Below the pieces are notes generated by a model that was given only the letters and a program-made list of their open reading frames with translations, was not told the origin of the DNA and searched no databases. This document shows, in pieces, positions 27,587 through 37,577 of a DNA stretch of 64,000 nucleotides (position 1 is its first letter; each line of letters begins with the position of its first letter). This DNA comes from an uncultured Helicobacter sp. Its GTDB lineage: Bacteria; Campylobacterota; Campylobacteria; Campylobacterales; Helicobacteraceae. The stretch is from assembly GCA_947177485.1 (NCBI GenBank), contig CAMWUR010000002.1, forward strand, positions 1 through 64,000. The letters run 5' to 3'. A program made the position numbers and the translations under genes.

Positions 27587-27814
27587 TTAACGTTCTCCAA
27601 AAAAATGTTTGTGGCTTTTGCGCAATCCTTGTATAAGCGCAATCATCGCGTCTCTGTCGTATTCCAAATCCTCATCTTGCGATTCGAGCGCCTCGAGATA
27701 GGCTTCTGTGGCTTCTTCGAGTGCTTGCTTGCGCACACCAGCAAAATAGAGAGCTGTTTGAATCAAATCGATGATTTCAAGTGCAGATTCCTCTGAAAAC
27801 TCCTCGTGTTCCAT
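27587..27814 (-). CDS. Small acidic hypothetical protein
   Basis: 75 aa, RBS upstream, abuts purN stop. Confidence 0.55.
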   Translation of the reverse strand: MEHEEFSEESALEIIDLIQTALYFAGVRKQALEEATEAYLEALESQDEDLEYDRDAMIALIQGLRKSHKHFFGER

Positions 27815-27823
27815 ATTGTTCCT

Positions 27824-28885
27824 TTATTCATCAATGTTTGCAATATATTTCATCACGTTCTCTTTGATTTCACGATATAGAAAACTTTCTTTGAATGAAT
27901 CGATTCTGCCTCCCGATGCGTTTTTGTGTCCCCCGCCACGAAAATAAAGACGTGCCATTTCGCTCACATCGCATTTGTCGTTTGAACGCAGGCTCACGCT
28001 CCCGCGCATGCCAACATCGATGAAGAAATCAAAATCTTTGCAACGGTGCAAGAATGCGTTAGCAAGCACAGAGATATTCCCGATTCCATACGATAAGAAT
28101 CCACGGTGTCCATTGCAAAAAATCTCGCATTCTTTTTGCATTTTGCATAGCAATTCAACTTGTGCTTGTGAGCTAATATTATCGAGTGTATCACTCTCCA
28201 AACTACCGCCTAGCAATTCTTTCTTGAGCCGATGAATCGCGTTATCAAGCGCAATATGCCCTTTTTCTTTCTGCAAAAATTCCTGTGCTTTGGTGAGCAT
28301 ATTCAGCTTGTATTCGCGGTGTGCAGAATCAAACATAAAGCGGTTGATTTCTCTTGTTTCAACAATCATGCGCATGAGCACCTTGCCCATTTCAAAGCCG
28401 CTTTCGTCCTCTTTCCATAGGTCAATGGCGTTGATAACCTCAACGAGAGTGGGGAGCCATGCTTGTTGTTTGTAGATGTCTGGGTAGGATTTGTTGAAAA
28501 ATTGATAGGTGATTTTCGTGGCGCATAAATCATTGTTGAGATGATACCATTTGTGCGCGTTTGCCGAATCTTGCCCGCTTGCATGGTGGTCGAGGAGCTG
28601 TAAAGAAACGATTCTGCCCTCGTTGTTGCGCAAATCGTTGATTTCTTCTTCGAGTGCAGCGCATTCTTCGAGTGTGAGATTCAAATCGCTAATCAGCAAC
28701 ATGGCTTCTTTATGTCCTGATTTATAGAAGTCATCGCACATTTCATAGAGTCGTGTCATTACTTCTTTGCCATAATTTGCATTATAGAAATGAGCGTTTG
28801 CAAAGACTTTGGGTGCTAAGAATCGTGTGATGAGCTGGCAGCCGTAGCCATCAAGGTCTGTGTGAGAAAGGTGGTAGAGTTCCAT
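27824..28885 (-). CDS. DHH-family phosphoesterase
   Basis: LYHLSHTDLDGYGCQLI...LLDHHASGQD...FRGGGHKNASGGRI. Confidence 0.9.
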   Translation of the reverse strand: MELYHLSHTDLDGYGCQLITRFLAPKVFANAHFYNANYGKEVMTRLYEMCDDFYKSGHKEAMLLISDLNLTLEECAALEEEINDLRNNEGRIVSLQLLDHHASGQDSANAHKWYHLNNDLCATKITYQFFNKSYPDIYKQQAWLPTLVEVINAIDLWKEDESGFEMGKVLMRMIVETREINRFMFDSAHREYKLNMLTKAQEFLQKEKGHIALDNAIHRLKKELLGGSLESDTLDNISSQAQVELLCKMQKECEIFCNGHRGFLSYGIGNISVLANAFLHRCKDFDFFIDVGMRGSVSLRSNDKCDVSEMARLYFRGGGHKNASGGRIDSFKESFLYREIKENVMKYIANIDE

Positions 28886-29013
28886 TGTGTCTTTCCTTAT
28901 GTCGATTTCATAATTTTAGCCAAAAATCTTTCAAAACCCAAAGTGTCTAGTTTTGTTGGGAGTTTTTAAGCAACTTTGAGTTAGAATTGCGCTTTTGAAT
29001 ATAAGGAATATCT

Positions 29014-29148
29014 ATGAAGCGAACCTATCAACCCCATAACACTCCACGCAAGCGAACGCATGGCTTTCGGGCACGCATGAAAACAAAAACAGGGCGAAAG
29101 ATTATCAATGCGCGGCGAGCAAAAGGGCGCAATCGGCTTGCAGTCTAA
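29014..29148 (+). CDS. rpmH: 50S ribosomal protein L34
   Basis: Not in ORF track (<60 aa): [44 protein letters not shown]. Confidence 0.98.
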   Translation: MKRTYQPHNTPRKRTHGFRARMKTKTGRKIINARRAKGRNRLAV

Positions 29149-29509
29149 GCTGATTACTCTCAAAGAGAGCAAGGAATTTGACGCAATTTACAAGCATGGC
29201 AGCAAATGGCATGGCAAATTGCTTGTGTTGTTTTTTGTTAAGCAATCTCGAGCGCGCGTGGGCTTCACGGTCTCCAAGAAAGTCGGCTGTGCTGTTGTAC
29301 GCAACAAAATTCGCAGGCAATTGCGTGAGATTTATCGCAGCAATCGAGACTCGCTCCAAACAGGGGAATTAGTTGTTGTGGCAAAGGTCAGTGCAGCGCA
29401 GAGTCATTTTATGCAGCTCAATAAGGAATTTGTCGATGCGAGCCATTATTTGGGGATTTGCAAGCCAAAAGAGTCGCCGCGATTCCACAACGTGAAGGCG
29501 CGACAATGA
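29108..29509 (+). CDS. rnpA: Ribonuclease P protein component
   Basis: [28 protein letters not shown]; overlaps rpmH. Confidence 0.95.
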   Translation: MRGEQKGAIGLQSKLITLKESKEFDAIYKHGSKWHGKLLVLFFVKQSRARVGFTVSKKVGCAVVRNKIRRQLREIYRSNRDSLQTGELVVVAKVSAAQSHFMQLNKEFVDASHYLGICKPKESPRFHNVKARQ

Positions 29510-29931
29510 GCCTGCCTAGAATCTATTGCGCATTGCGCCGCTTGTATGCGAGCTTTTGCGCCGCTTCTCGAGCGAGCATTTGTTACCTGTTGCGTGCCTA
29601 CCAACTCTTTGTGTCGCCCATGTTTTTTGGTGCAAGCTGTCGCTATTATCCGAGCTGTTCGCAGTATGCGCTGTGGCTTTTTAGCGTGAACACCTCGATT
29701 CTGTGTGCGTCTGTTTATGTGCTTGCGCGTCTTGTACGTTGCAATCCATTTTGTGCAGGCGGAATCGACTATCCCATTGTGTGGTATAGCCCGCGCGCGT
29801 TTTTGCCAAAGCCATGTTGTGCTCGTAAGTCCATTGTTGTGCATTTTTGGCTTGTTCCGCGCAAACCATTTTTGGGCTTGCATAGTTTTTATCTCATCAA
29901 ATCTCAATACGAAGGAAAACTCTGTGTTTGA
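29506..29931 (+). CDS. yidD: Membrane protein insertion efficiency factor YidD
   Basis: AYQLFVSPMFFGASCRYYPSCSQYAL...LARLVRCNPFCAGGIDYP; start MSLPRIYC. Confidence 0.95.
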   Translation: MSLPRIYCALRRLYASFCAASRASICYLLRAYQLFVSPMFFGASCRYYPSCSQYALWLFSVNTSILCASVYVLARLVRCNPFCAGGIDYPIVWYSPRAFLPKPCCARKSIVVHFWLVPRKPFLGLHSFYLIKSQYEGKLCV

Positions 29932-31555
29932 TAAAATCAATCAACTTAGCCCACAAACACGAATGATGCTCGCTGTGGTTGTTTGCGTGCTTTTTTTTGT
30001 TCCTTATAGCTATTATGTCGCGCCACCTGTTGCAGCGACAAATGCCACAAAGCCAAACGTTCAAAGCCAAAGCGAAACCATCGCACCAACACCAAGCGCA
30101 GAAACTTCGGTTGCAGCCCCAGCAGCTGTTCCTCGTATGGAAGATGTGGAGAGTAGTGAGATTCTTTTTGAAGTGCGTTCGCCTCATTTTCATCTCATCT
30201 TTGATAAACAAGGGCAGATGGCACAAGCAACACTGCTTGGCAATCGCTATGGCGAAAAGGGCAAGGTTGTGTTGCTGAATGCAAGCGATTTGCGTCCGCT
30301 TGAATTGCGTTTTTCCAACAAAGACGTGATGCAACATGCTGCACATAATCCCTATCACGTTCTTTCGGCGCAAACACATATTGAGCTGACCGATTCTCCG
30401 CAAGAAGTGTTGATTGAGCAGAATCTTGGTGCTGATGATTCGTTTGTTGTGCGCAAAAAGTTTATCTTCTATCCTGATGGGCATTATGAGCTTGAAGTTT
30501 TTGGACAAAAATCAGGTGAAGTAGCGGATTTGGGCGCATTTTTTGTGAGCGTAGGTGCGCGCCCTGTTGCCGACAATGATTCGTTTGTATTTAAGGGTGC
30601 AATGGTGCGCAAGAGTGATGGCAAAATCGACACCTTTGAAGATGGCGATGTCACGTCTGAAGTCAAGATTGACGCGGCAACATTCCTCGCAGCTGTTGAT
30701 AGATACTATACCAATGTGCTCTATGTAAATGAAGGGCAGAGTTTTCCCGCCGCTGTGGTTGTGGGCAAAGACAATAACCCCGCGATGTTTGCTTCATTTA
30801 GCAATCGTGCGCAGATTTTTGGCTATGTCGGCGCAAAAGATTTGCAACATCTCAAACACATCAATCCCATATTGGGTGATGTGGTTGAATATGGCATCAT
30901 CACCTTTTTTGCAAAACCTCTTTTTTCATTACTTGAGTGGTTGCAAGAATCTTGTGGCAACTGGGGGTGGGCGATTGTCTTGCTCACGCTCATCGTGCGC
31001 ATTGTGCTCTTTCCGCTGACCTATAAGGGCATGGTTTCGATGCAAAAATTCAAAGACATTGCGCCTAAGATGAAAGAGATTCAACAAAAATACAAAGACG
31101 ACCCGCAAAAATTGCAAACACACATGATGGAACTCTACCGCAAACATGGAGCCAATCCGCTCGGTGGTTGCCTGCCGCTGTTGCTCCAAATGCCCATCTT
31201 CTTCGCGATTTATCGCGTGCTCTACAACGCTATCGAGCTCAAGGGCGCTGCGTGGATAGGTTGGATTACCGACTTGTCCGTTATGGACCCCTATTTCGTG
31301 CTGCCCGTGCTCATGGGCGTGTCGATGTTTGTGCAGCAACACATCACTCCCACGAGCTTCACCGACCCCATGCAAGAAAAAGTCTTTAAATACCTGCCTG
31401 TGATTTTTACGATTTTCTTTATCACTTTCCCATCGGGGCTTGTGTTGTATTGGTTTGTGAGCAATCTCTTTTCGATTGCCCAACAGTACACAATCAATAA
31501 GATTATGGAATCACGCAAGCAGCTTTTGAAAGGAGAACATGATGAAAAAAATTGA
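29924..31555 (+). CDS. yidC: Membrane protein insertase YidC
   Basis: Likely GTG start (VFDKINQLSPQTRMML); WGWAIVLLTLIVRIVLFPLTYKGMVSMQKFKDIAPKMKEIQQKYKDD. Confidence 0.95.
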   Translation: MFDKINQLSPQTRMMLAVVVCVLFFVPYSYYVAPPVAATNATKPNVQSQSETIAPTPSAETSVAAPAAVPRMEDVESSEILFEVRSPHFHLIFDKQGQMAQATLLGNRYGEKGKVVLLNASDLRPLELRFSNKDVMQHAAHNPYHVLSAQTHIELTDSPQEVLIEQNLGADDSFVVRKKFIFYPDGHYELEVFGQKSGEVADLGAFFVSVGARPVADNDSFVFKGAMVRKSDGKIDTFEDGDVTSEVKIDAATFLAAVDRYYTNVLYVNEGQSFPAAVVVGKDNNPAMFASFSNRAQIFGYVGAKDLQHLKHINPILGDVVEYGIITFFAKPLFSLLEWLQESCGNWGWAIVLLTLIVRIVLFPLTYKGMVSMQKFKDIAPKMKEIQQKYKDDPQKLQTHMMELYRKHGANPLGGCLPLLLQMPIFFAIYRVLYNAIELKGAAWIGWITDLSVMDPYFVLPVLMGVSMFVQQHITPTSFTDPMQEKVFKYLPVIFTIFFITFPSGLVLYWFVSNLFSIAQQYTINKIMESRKQLLKGEHDEKN

Positions 31556-32693
31556 AGCACCAAGTATGAATGAAGCATTGATTAAAGCATCAGAGGAGCT
31601 GGGGGTTTCTGTTACAGAAATCGAATATGAGATTGTCCAAGAGCCTTCCAAAGGTTTTTTGGGCTTTTGCAAAAAGCCTGCAATTATTGTCGCGAGCACA
31701 AAACAAAATCCGACAATTCCCGTTGTTATGCCTGCTGCACCTGTTCTTGCTGTCGCGACAGCTTCTGAACCGCCAAAGCGACCCAAAGTTAAGATTGTCT
31801 CAAAAGCGCGAGATAGAGTGATTCAAGAAGTTACCGAAGTTGAAACAAAGGTGGATTATAACTTTTCTCGCTCTGAAGATGCAATCTATGAGAATTTTTT
31901 TCATGAAGACATTGACAATACGACACAACCCTTTAAACCGCGCAAAGTCCCCGAAACAAGTTGTGCTCCCGAACCAAAAAAACCTGATGAGCAAAAACCT
32001 GAAATCAAGCCAGAAACAAAGGAAGAAATGCCCCAGCAAAAGCCTGCTCCAGAGCCAAAAACTATGCCGTCCATGCAAGATTTTAAGCCCAAAGTGCAGC
32101 CCATCGAATCCAAACTTGTCGAATCAAAACCCAAAAAACCCTTCAATCCGCTCCCTATCGCCGAGCTCAAGGAACACAAAGAAATAGAAGAGAGTAAAGA
32201 AAATCATGAGAACAACAAACGTTCTCCGAGTGAAATTGCAGGCATTGCCCTGCAAGTACAGAAAGAAATCAACGAGCTTTTTGCGCTGATGCCATTCAAT
32301 ATCAACCCTATCAAGGTGAGTGTTTTTGATGACCATACACTTTTTATCGAGTTTCATGGTGAAGATGCTGCATTACTCATCGGTAGAGAGGGTTATCGCT
32401 ATAAGGCGCTTTCCTATATGCTATTCCATTGGATTAATATGCGTTACAGATTGATGGTTCGGCTTGAGATTGCTGAATTTTTACATAATCAAGAATTGAT
32501 GATTGCGCATTATCTCACACCTGTCATCGAATCGATTCGAACAACTGGCAAGGGGCAAACTCGCCCACTTGATGGTGTTTTGGCTTATATTGCCCTGCGT
32601 CAGCTCCGCGAGACATTTCCTGACAAATATGTCTCGTTTCGCAAAACCCCTGAAGGCGGGAAATACGTGATTGTCAATGAGTTCTATCACTGA
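31542..32693 (+). CDS. khpB: Jag/KhpB RNA-binding protein (Jag_N, KH, R3H)
   Basis: Jag_N (KIEAPSMNEALIKASEELGVSVTEIEYEIVQEPSKGFLGF), long Pro/Lys linker, KH then ALRQLRETFPDKYVSFRKTPEGGKYVIV. Confidence 0.88.
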   Translation: MKKIEAPSMNEALIKASEELGVSVTEIEYEIVQEPSKGFLGFCKKPAIIVASTKQNPTIPVVMPAAPVLAVATASEPPKRPKVKIVSKARDRVIQEVTEVETKVDYNFSRSEDAIYENFFHEDIDNTTQPFKPRKVPETSCAPEPKKPDEQKPEIKPETKEEMPQQKPAPEPKTMPSMQDFKPKVQPIESKLVESKPKKPFNPLPIAELKEHKEIEESKENHENNKRSPSEIAGIALQVQKEINELFALMPFNINPIKVSVFDDHTLFIEFHGEDAALLIGREGYRYKALSYMLFHWINMRYRLMVRLEIAEFLHNQELMIAHYLTPVIESIRTTGKGQTRPLDGVLAYIALRQLRETFPDKYVSFRKTPEGGKYVIVNEFYH

Positions 32694-34029
32694 TACGATT
32701 GCGGCAATCGCCACTCCTTTGGGCTCTGGTGCGCTTGCTGTGGTGAAGATGAGCGGCACAGAGTGCCTACAAGTCGCTTGCGCATTGTTGCAAATTTCTC
32801 CGCATGCGTTGCGTCCTCGCTATGCGAGCTTGCGCCCTTTGTATGACCACAATGGCACGATTCTTGACGAGGTGATTGTGCTCTATTTTCAAGCACCACA
32901 TAGCTATACAGGCGAAGATGTGATAGAGTTTCAATGCCATGGTGGCAGCTTTATTGCCCATGCGATTTTGGATTCAGTGTTGCAATTTGCGTGCGTGCGG
33001 CTCGCGCACCCGGGCGAATTTAGTTTGCGTGCCGTCATCGCTGGGAAAATGGACATAACCCAAGCCGAAGCCATTGCCAAGCTCATTAGTGTCAAAGACG
33101 CGACAAGCCAACATTTGCTTGTACGCCAACTGCGCGGGAGTTTGAGTGATTTTATTGCACGTGAGCGCCATGTTTTGCTCGAATTTCTCGCAACAAGCGA
33201 GGTGAGCATTGACTATGCCGAAGAAGATTTGCCGTACAATCTTTTGCAATCCATTAGCGAAAGAATCCATGAGCGCATCACGCAATTTGAGCGCTTGCTC
33301 GATGTTTCACGAAGTTATGAGCGCTTTTCTAATGGATTTCATATTGCGCTTTTGGGCAAACCTAACACAGGCAAAAGTTCGCTACTCAATGCCTTGCTTT
33401 TGCGGGAACGTGCAATTGTGAGTGATATTGCGGGCACAACGCGCGATACGATTGAGGAATCATGTATGATTGCACAGCATCAACTGCGGATTATCGACAC
33501 AGCAGGCGTGCGCGAGAGTACCGATTCTATCGAGCAGCAAGGGATTACTCGAAGTCTTGCAAGCTGCGAGCAAAGCGATATTGTGCTTGCTGTGTTTGAC
33601 GCTTCTTCCCCGCTGACGCAAGAGGACGAGGCGATTATCAATCGACTCCCTACATTTGCACATGTGCTTGTTGTGTTGAATCAAATCGATAAAGGAATTG
33701 TCATTGATACATCGCGCTTTTTGCAATGGGAATGTGTCGAGGTGAGCGCCAAGAATGGACAGATTGCCCCTTTGTTGCATGTTTTGCGTCAAAAGCTCGA
33801 ATCCAAGCCTGCCGAAGACATCATCTTGAGTTCAAAGCGACAGATTCAAGCCTTTGTGAGTGTCGTTGATTGTTTACGTCAATCGCTGCAGCCGCTTTCT
33901 TCTGGTGAGCTTGAGCTGTTTTCATTTTGGATAAAAGAGGCGCTCAATGCGCTGAATACTATCACATCGCCCCATCATACCGAGGAGCTTTTGGATATGA
34001 TTTTTGGGCAATTTTGTTTGGGCAAATAG
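32677..34029 (+). CDS. mnmE: tRNA modification GTPase MnmE
   Basis: MSSITDTIAAIATPLGSGALAVVKMSG; GKPNTGKSSLLNALL; C-terminal FGQFCLGK. Confidence 0.97.
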   Translation: MSSITDTIAAIATPLGSGALAVVKMSGTECLQVACALLQISPHALRPRYASLRPLYDHNGTILDEVIVLYFQAPHSYTGEDVIEFQCHGGSFIAHAILDSVLQFACVRLAHPGEFSLRAVIAGKMDITQAEAIAKLISVKDATSQHLLVRQLRGSLSDFIARERHVLLEFLATSEVSIDYAEEDLPYNLLQSISERIHERITQFERLLDVSRSYERFSNGFHIALLGKPNTGKSSLLNALLLRERAIVSDIAGTTRDTIEESCMIAQHQLRIIDTAGVRESTDSIEQQGITRSLASCEQSDIVLAVFDASSPLTQEDEAIINRLPTFAHVLVVLNQIDKGIVIDTSRFLQWECVEVSAKNGQIAPLLHVLRQKLESKPAEDIILSSKRQIQAFVSVVDCLRQSLQPLSSGELELFSFWIKEALNALNTITSPHHTEELLDMIFGQFCLGK

Positions 34030-34216
34030 GCTCGCTCGCAATGACGATTAGAAACTTTGGAAGTGCGATTTCAATCGCACCCGTCAATATGTGCGACTGA
34101 AGTCGCACCTCCGATTTCCCCCTCCCTTGCGGAAGGGGTTAGGGGGAGGGTATCATGATTCCCACTTGTCATGTCTCTATTTGTCATGTTGAGCGAAGCA
34201 AAACATCTCAAATAGC
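34030..34216. repeat. Intergenic repeat island 3
   Basis: CTCGCTCGCAATGACG; palindromes 34063-34080 and 34091-34108; CCCCCTCCCTTGCGGAAGGGGTTAGGGGGAGGG; TTGTCATGTTGAGCGAAGCAAAACATCTC. Confidence 0.8.
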
Positions 34217-34567
34217 CTAGTAGGCACGTTTACGACATTTCCATTCAATTTTTCGCGCGGTAGGCAGCGGTATACTCTGCGTTTGGCTTGTTGCAGGAGC
34301 GGGGGCAAAGCCGCTATGGAGCAAATCGACTTCGACAATCTGCCCAACCTCGAGGTCTACGAATGTCCCATTTGTGTCCCACAACCCAAACCAACCACAA
34401 TCATCGCCCTTTAATCGCGTGTGGGGCAACACTTGAATCGTCATTGTCGCGCCCCAGCCTCCAATTGTGATTGTCTTTTGCGCGTCATCAATGGAGAGAA
34501 TCTGCCCCGTAATATCCCAATCTGCATGCGCCATTGCTACAAACAACAAAAAACACCATTTTTTCAT
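34217..34567 (-). CDS. Hypothetical secreted protein (DUF5666-like OB fold?)
   Basis: 116 aa, signal peptide, DITGQILSIDDAQKTITIGGWGATMTIQVLPHTRLKGDD. Confidence 0.55.
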   Translation of the reverse strand: MKKWCFLLFVAMAHADWDITGQILSIDDAQKTITIGGWGATMTIQVLPHTRLKGDDCGWFGLWDTNGTFVDLEVGQIVEVDLLHSGFAPAPATSQTQSIPLPTARKIEWKCRKRAY

Positions 34568-34576
34568 CGCAATTCC

Positions 34577-36334
34577 TTAGAATTTCTTTTTATTTGCCTC
34601 ATCAAGAATGATTGCCGCTGTCTTTTGGACATCTTCTGCAATTTTAGCAGAATTATGGGCAATCGAAAGGTTTTGCTGTGTAATGCTTTCGATTGCACTA
34701 ATGGAATCGTTGATGTTCTCAATGCCAATCGTTTGTTCATTGAGCGATGTTGACATTTCGTTGATTCCTTGAATCAATGTATTTGTGTTTGCCTCAATCT
34801 CGCTAAGGCTCTTTGTCGTGCGCTCGGCAAGATTGCGCACCTCGTCTGCCACCACGGCAAATCCGCGTCCATGTTCGCCCGCACGCGCTGCTTCAATCGC
34901 GGCATTGAGCGCGAGCAGATTCGTTTGGTCGGCGATGTCGCGAATGATTCCAATAACATTTTTGACCTCTTCACCTTGCGTTGTGATTTCTGATGTTTTT
35001 GCGCTGATGTTTTGAATTGCTGCCGTCATTTGTAGAATCGCTTGAGCAATCTGTGTGAGCTTGTCTGCTTGCTCATTTGCGCTTGTGTTGAGACTCTGCA
35101 CTGCCTCGCCGAGTTCTTTGCTATCGTTGTTGAGCAGATTTGCAGAATCAAGTGAATTGCGCAACATCTTACGAATCTCAACCCCCAATGCGTTTGTCGC
35201 TAATTCAATTTTGCCATGCGCATTCTCGATTTTTTGCGTGAAGTCGGAATTTTCATAGGCGCTAAAGAGTTTTTGTAACGCGTTGATGTCTGCACCAATG
35301 CTTTGTTCGACAGAATCAAGCATTGCGTTGAATATGTCTTTGAGTTCGCCTAGACGTGGGTTTTGTGGTGTATTTGTGATTCGATGTGTGAGATTGCCAT
35401 GTGTGATGTCTGTTGCAATCTGTGCTGTTTCTTTGATGACGATTGCGTCAAGCTCGAGCCCTTTGCCCGTTTTGTCGATATTTTCATTGATTGTCTCTGC
35501 GAGAACGCCAAATTCGTCTTTTGCATTGAGTTTGATTTTTTCGATTGTTTGCGTTTTGTTATTGAGATAGGCAAAGAACGAGAGTAGCCCGTCTTTGATG
35601 GCACGCATGCTTGAGACCATGTTGAAGTAGAACAAAAGGCTTAGGGGCGTGAATATGACGGCGAACACGGCAAGCGCAATGAGAATGGCGCGAAAACTCG
35701 AGATATTGACAATCCCGCTAATGTCTCGTGATGCCATTTCTGCCTGCGCGCTAAGGTTGTCGATATAGACGCCTGTTGAAATCCAGATTCCGTCTGTGTT
35801 GGGGATAAAGCATGCATACGCGAGCTTATCAGCAAGCTTGTTGCTGCCATCGGGTTGAGGTTTGGTAAAGACAAAGTAGACAAAGCCCCCATTATTTTGT
35901 GCAGCTTTATGCAAGTCGCGCACATAATAGACACCATTTGCGTCTGCTGTTTGCCCCAAATCTTTACCGATGAGGTCTTTGCGCGTGGGGTGTGCCACAG
36001 GAACATGGAGTTTATAGGCAAAGTAATAGCCCGATTTATCGTCTTCAAAGCGGAATTTCTCGATTGCTTGGGCGATGATGGCGATTTTTTGCTCTTCGTT
36101 TTGCACATCGACGAGCAAGTCGCCTATGGCATTTGCAACAGAGTCAGTAGAAAGCTTGAGCTTATCCTTAACGGCTATTTCTAGAGATTCATAAGTTTTT
36201 ATATGGAGCTGTTCTGTGAGGTGGATACTACTGATGTACAGAATTACAATCAATACCGCGAAAGACACGATTGTGCCGCTGATAAAAAAGAGAATTTTGA
36301 GTTTGAGCGATAGATCTTGATAGCGAAATCTCAT
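34577..36334 (-). CDS. Methyl-accepting chemotaxis protein with Cache-type sensor
   Basis: MCP signaling hairpin [44 protein letters not shown]. Confidence 0.95.
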   Translation of the reverse strand: MRFRYQDLSLKLKILFFISGTIVSFAVLIVILYISSIHLTEQLHIKTYESLEIAVKDKLKLSTDSVANAIGDLLVDVQNEEQKIAIIAQAIEKFRFEDDKSGYYFAYKLHVPVAHPTRKDLIGKDLGQTADANGVYYVRDLHKAAQNNGGFVYFVFTKPQPDGSNKLADKLAYACFIPNTDGIWISTGVYIDNLSAQAEMASRDISGIVNISSFRAILIALAVFAVIFTPLSLLFYFNMVSSMRAIKDGLLSFFAYLNNKTQTIEKIKLNAKDEFGVLAETINENIDKTGKGLELDAIVIKETAQIATDITHGNLTHRITNTPQNPRLGELKDIFNAMLDSVEQSIGADINALQKLFSAYENSDFTQKIENAHGKIELATNALGVEIRKMLRNSLDSANLLNNDSKELGEAVQSLNTSANEQADKLTQIAQAILQMTAAIQNISAKTSEITTQGEEVKNVIGIIRDIADQTNLLALNAAIEAARAGEHGRGFAVVADEVRNLAERTTKSLSEIEANTNTLIQGINEMSTSLNEQTIGIENINDSISAIESITQQNLSIAHNSAKIAEDVQKTAAIILDEANKKKF

Positions 36335-36382
36335 TTTAATCCTTCTTTAAGGAAACTAGAGGATATTGTAGTGTACAAAGGC

Positions 36383-36886
36383 TTAAAATTTCACATCTTC
36401 AAGCACAATCCGAACCTTGCGTATAGAATCTTCAAAGACCATTTTGTGGGCACTACGTGTGTAGACAATCATGCTGTCTTTGCGCGCAATTTTTTGCACA
36501 ACGCTGCGCTCTAGGATTGTGAGATTCTCGCCACCATAAATATCGCGAAGCAACAGAATGTCTTCAAGAAGGCTGCTGGGTGCAAACTCGCCAAAGAGAT
36601 GTTGGATAAAGAGATGTTTGGGGTAGCATTCAGGCGTACAAATCTGATAATCATCAATGCTGATTTTATAGAGTGGCTTGCCAAGCGCATAAATTTCGAG
36701 CACAACAGAATCAACATTGTGCCGCACAAATCCCATGTCGTTGTAGCGCAATTGTGGGCTTAGAAACAGAATCTGATAGGGGGTGGTTGTTGGAACAAAC
36801 TCGGGCTGTGGCAAGCGCGCACAACCCGACAACAGGAGCAGCCCCGCGAGGAGCTGCCACAGCGCATTGAATGTTTTCACGAGCAC
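36383..36886 (-). CDS. Putative lipoprotein
   Basis: Lipobox LLLLSGC; 167 aa; immediately downstream of an LPP20-like gene. Confidence 0.65.
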   Translation of the reverse strand: MLVKTFNALWQLLAGLLLLSGCARLPQPEFVPTTTPYQILFLSPQLRYNDMGFVRHNVDSVVLEIYALGKPLYKISIDDYQICTPECYPKHLFIQHLFGEFAPSSLLEDILLLRDIYGGENLTILERSVVQKIARKDSMIVYTRSAHKMVFEDSIRKVRIVLEDVKF

Positions 36887-36891
36887 GTTTT

Positions 36892-37515
36892 CTAGCGGAA
36901 CTCTTCACCGCTTAGGATTCGATACCATCGTTTGCCATCAAGTTTGAGCTCCATGCTGACTTGGCAAAGACCATTTTCATAAACGGTTTCGAGAATCTCG
37001 GCGTTGCGAATGACAGCAAGCACTTTGGTTTTGACCGTTGAATTTTTAATCATCACATCACGCACGGTGTCTTGCGCATTGACGCGAATCCCATACATTT
37101 TCTCACCGATTTGGCGATACGCATCAACAATCGCGGCTCGTTTGGCGAGCGCCATTGCTTGCGCAGGACTCGAGGTGTTTTCGGGTGCAACACCAAGCCC
37201 AACGGCAGTGAGCTCAATCATGCTCGAAGGAGCGATAATCGGAGCATTTGGAATCACATACTCATCGGTCGAGATTTGATTCACATTCTGTGAGCGGTAT
37301 GTATTCCTATCAGGATACATCGGCGCAGATTGAATCGTTGTTGTTGTCTGCACGGTCTCAAGGGGCATCGTTGTGCGAATATTGTTATTCACAGGTTGTT
37401 GAATACCCATACTTGGAGCCATTTGAGGCGCTGTTGCAGGAGCAGGGTTGATTCCAGCGGTTGCGCCAAACACGAATGCACTAGATGCAGTGAATACTAA
37501 CAGAGACTTTTTCAT
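36892..37515 (-). CDS. LPP20-like / FlgP-like secreted protein
   Basis: GLGVAPENTSSPAQAMALAKRAAIVDAYRQIGEKMYGIRVNAQDTVRDVMIKNSTVKTKVLAVIRNAEILETVYENGLCQVSMEL. Confidence 0.65.
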   Translation of the reverse strand: MKKSLLVFTASSAFVFGATAGINPAPATAPQMAPSMGIQQPVNNNIRTTMPLETVQTTTTIQSAPMYPDRNTYRSQNVNQISTDEYVIPNAPIIAPSSMIELTAVGLGVAPENTSSPAQAMALAKRAAIVDAYRQIGEKMYGIRVNAQDTVRDVMIKNSTVKTKVLAVIRNAEILETVYENGLCQVSMELKLDGKRWYRILSGEEFR

Positions 37516-37577
37516 GGTCTATCCTTTGTTTTGAGTTATTACAAAGGTTGTAGCAATCTCTGTTCCACTTTTGCACT

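Noticed and set aside
30929-31483. 184-aa antisense ORF in yidC (charged, His/Glu-rich)
   Set aside because: Antisense of hydrophobic TM segments; no independent signals.
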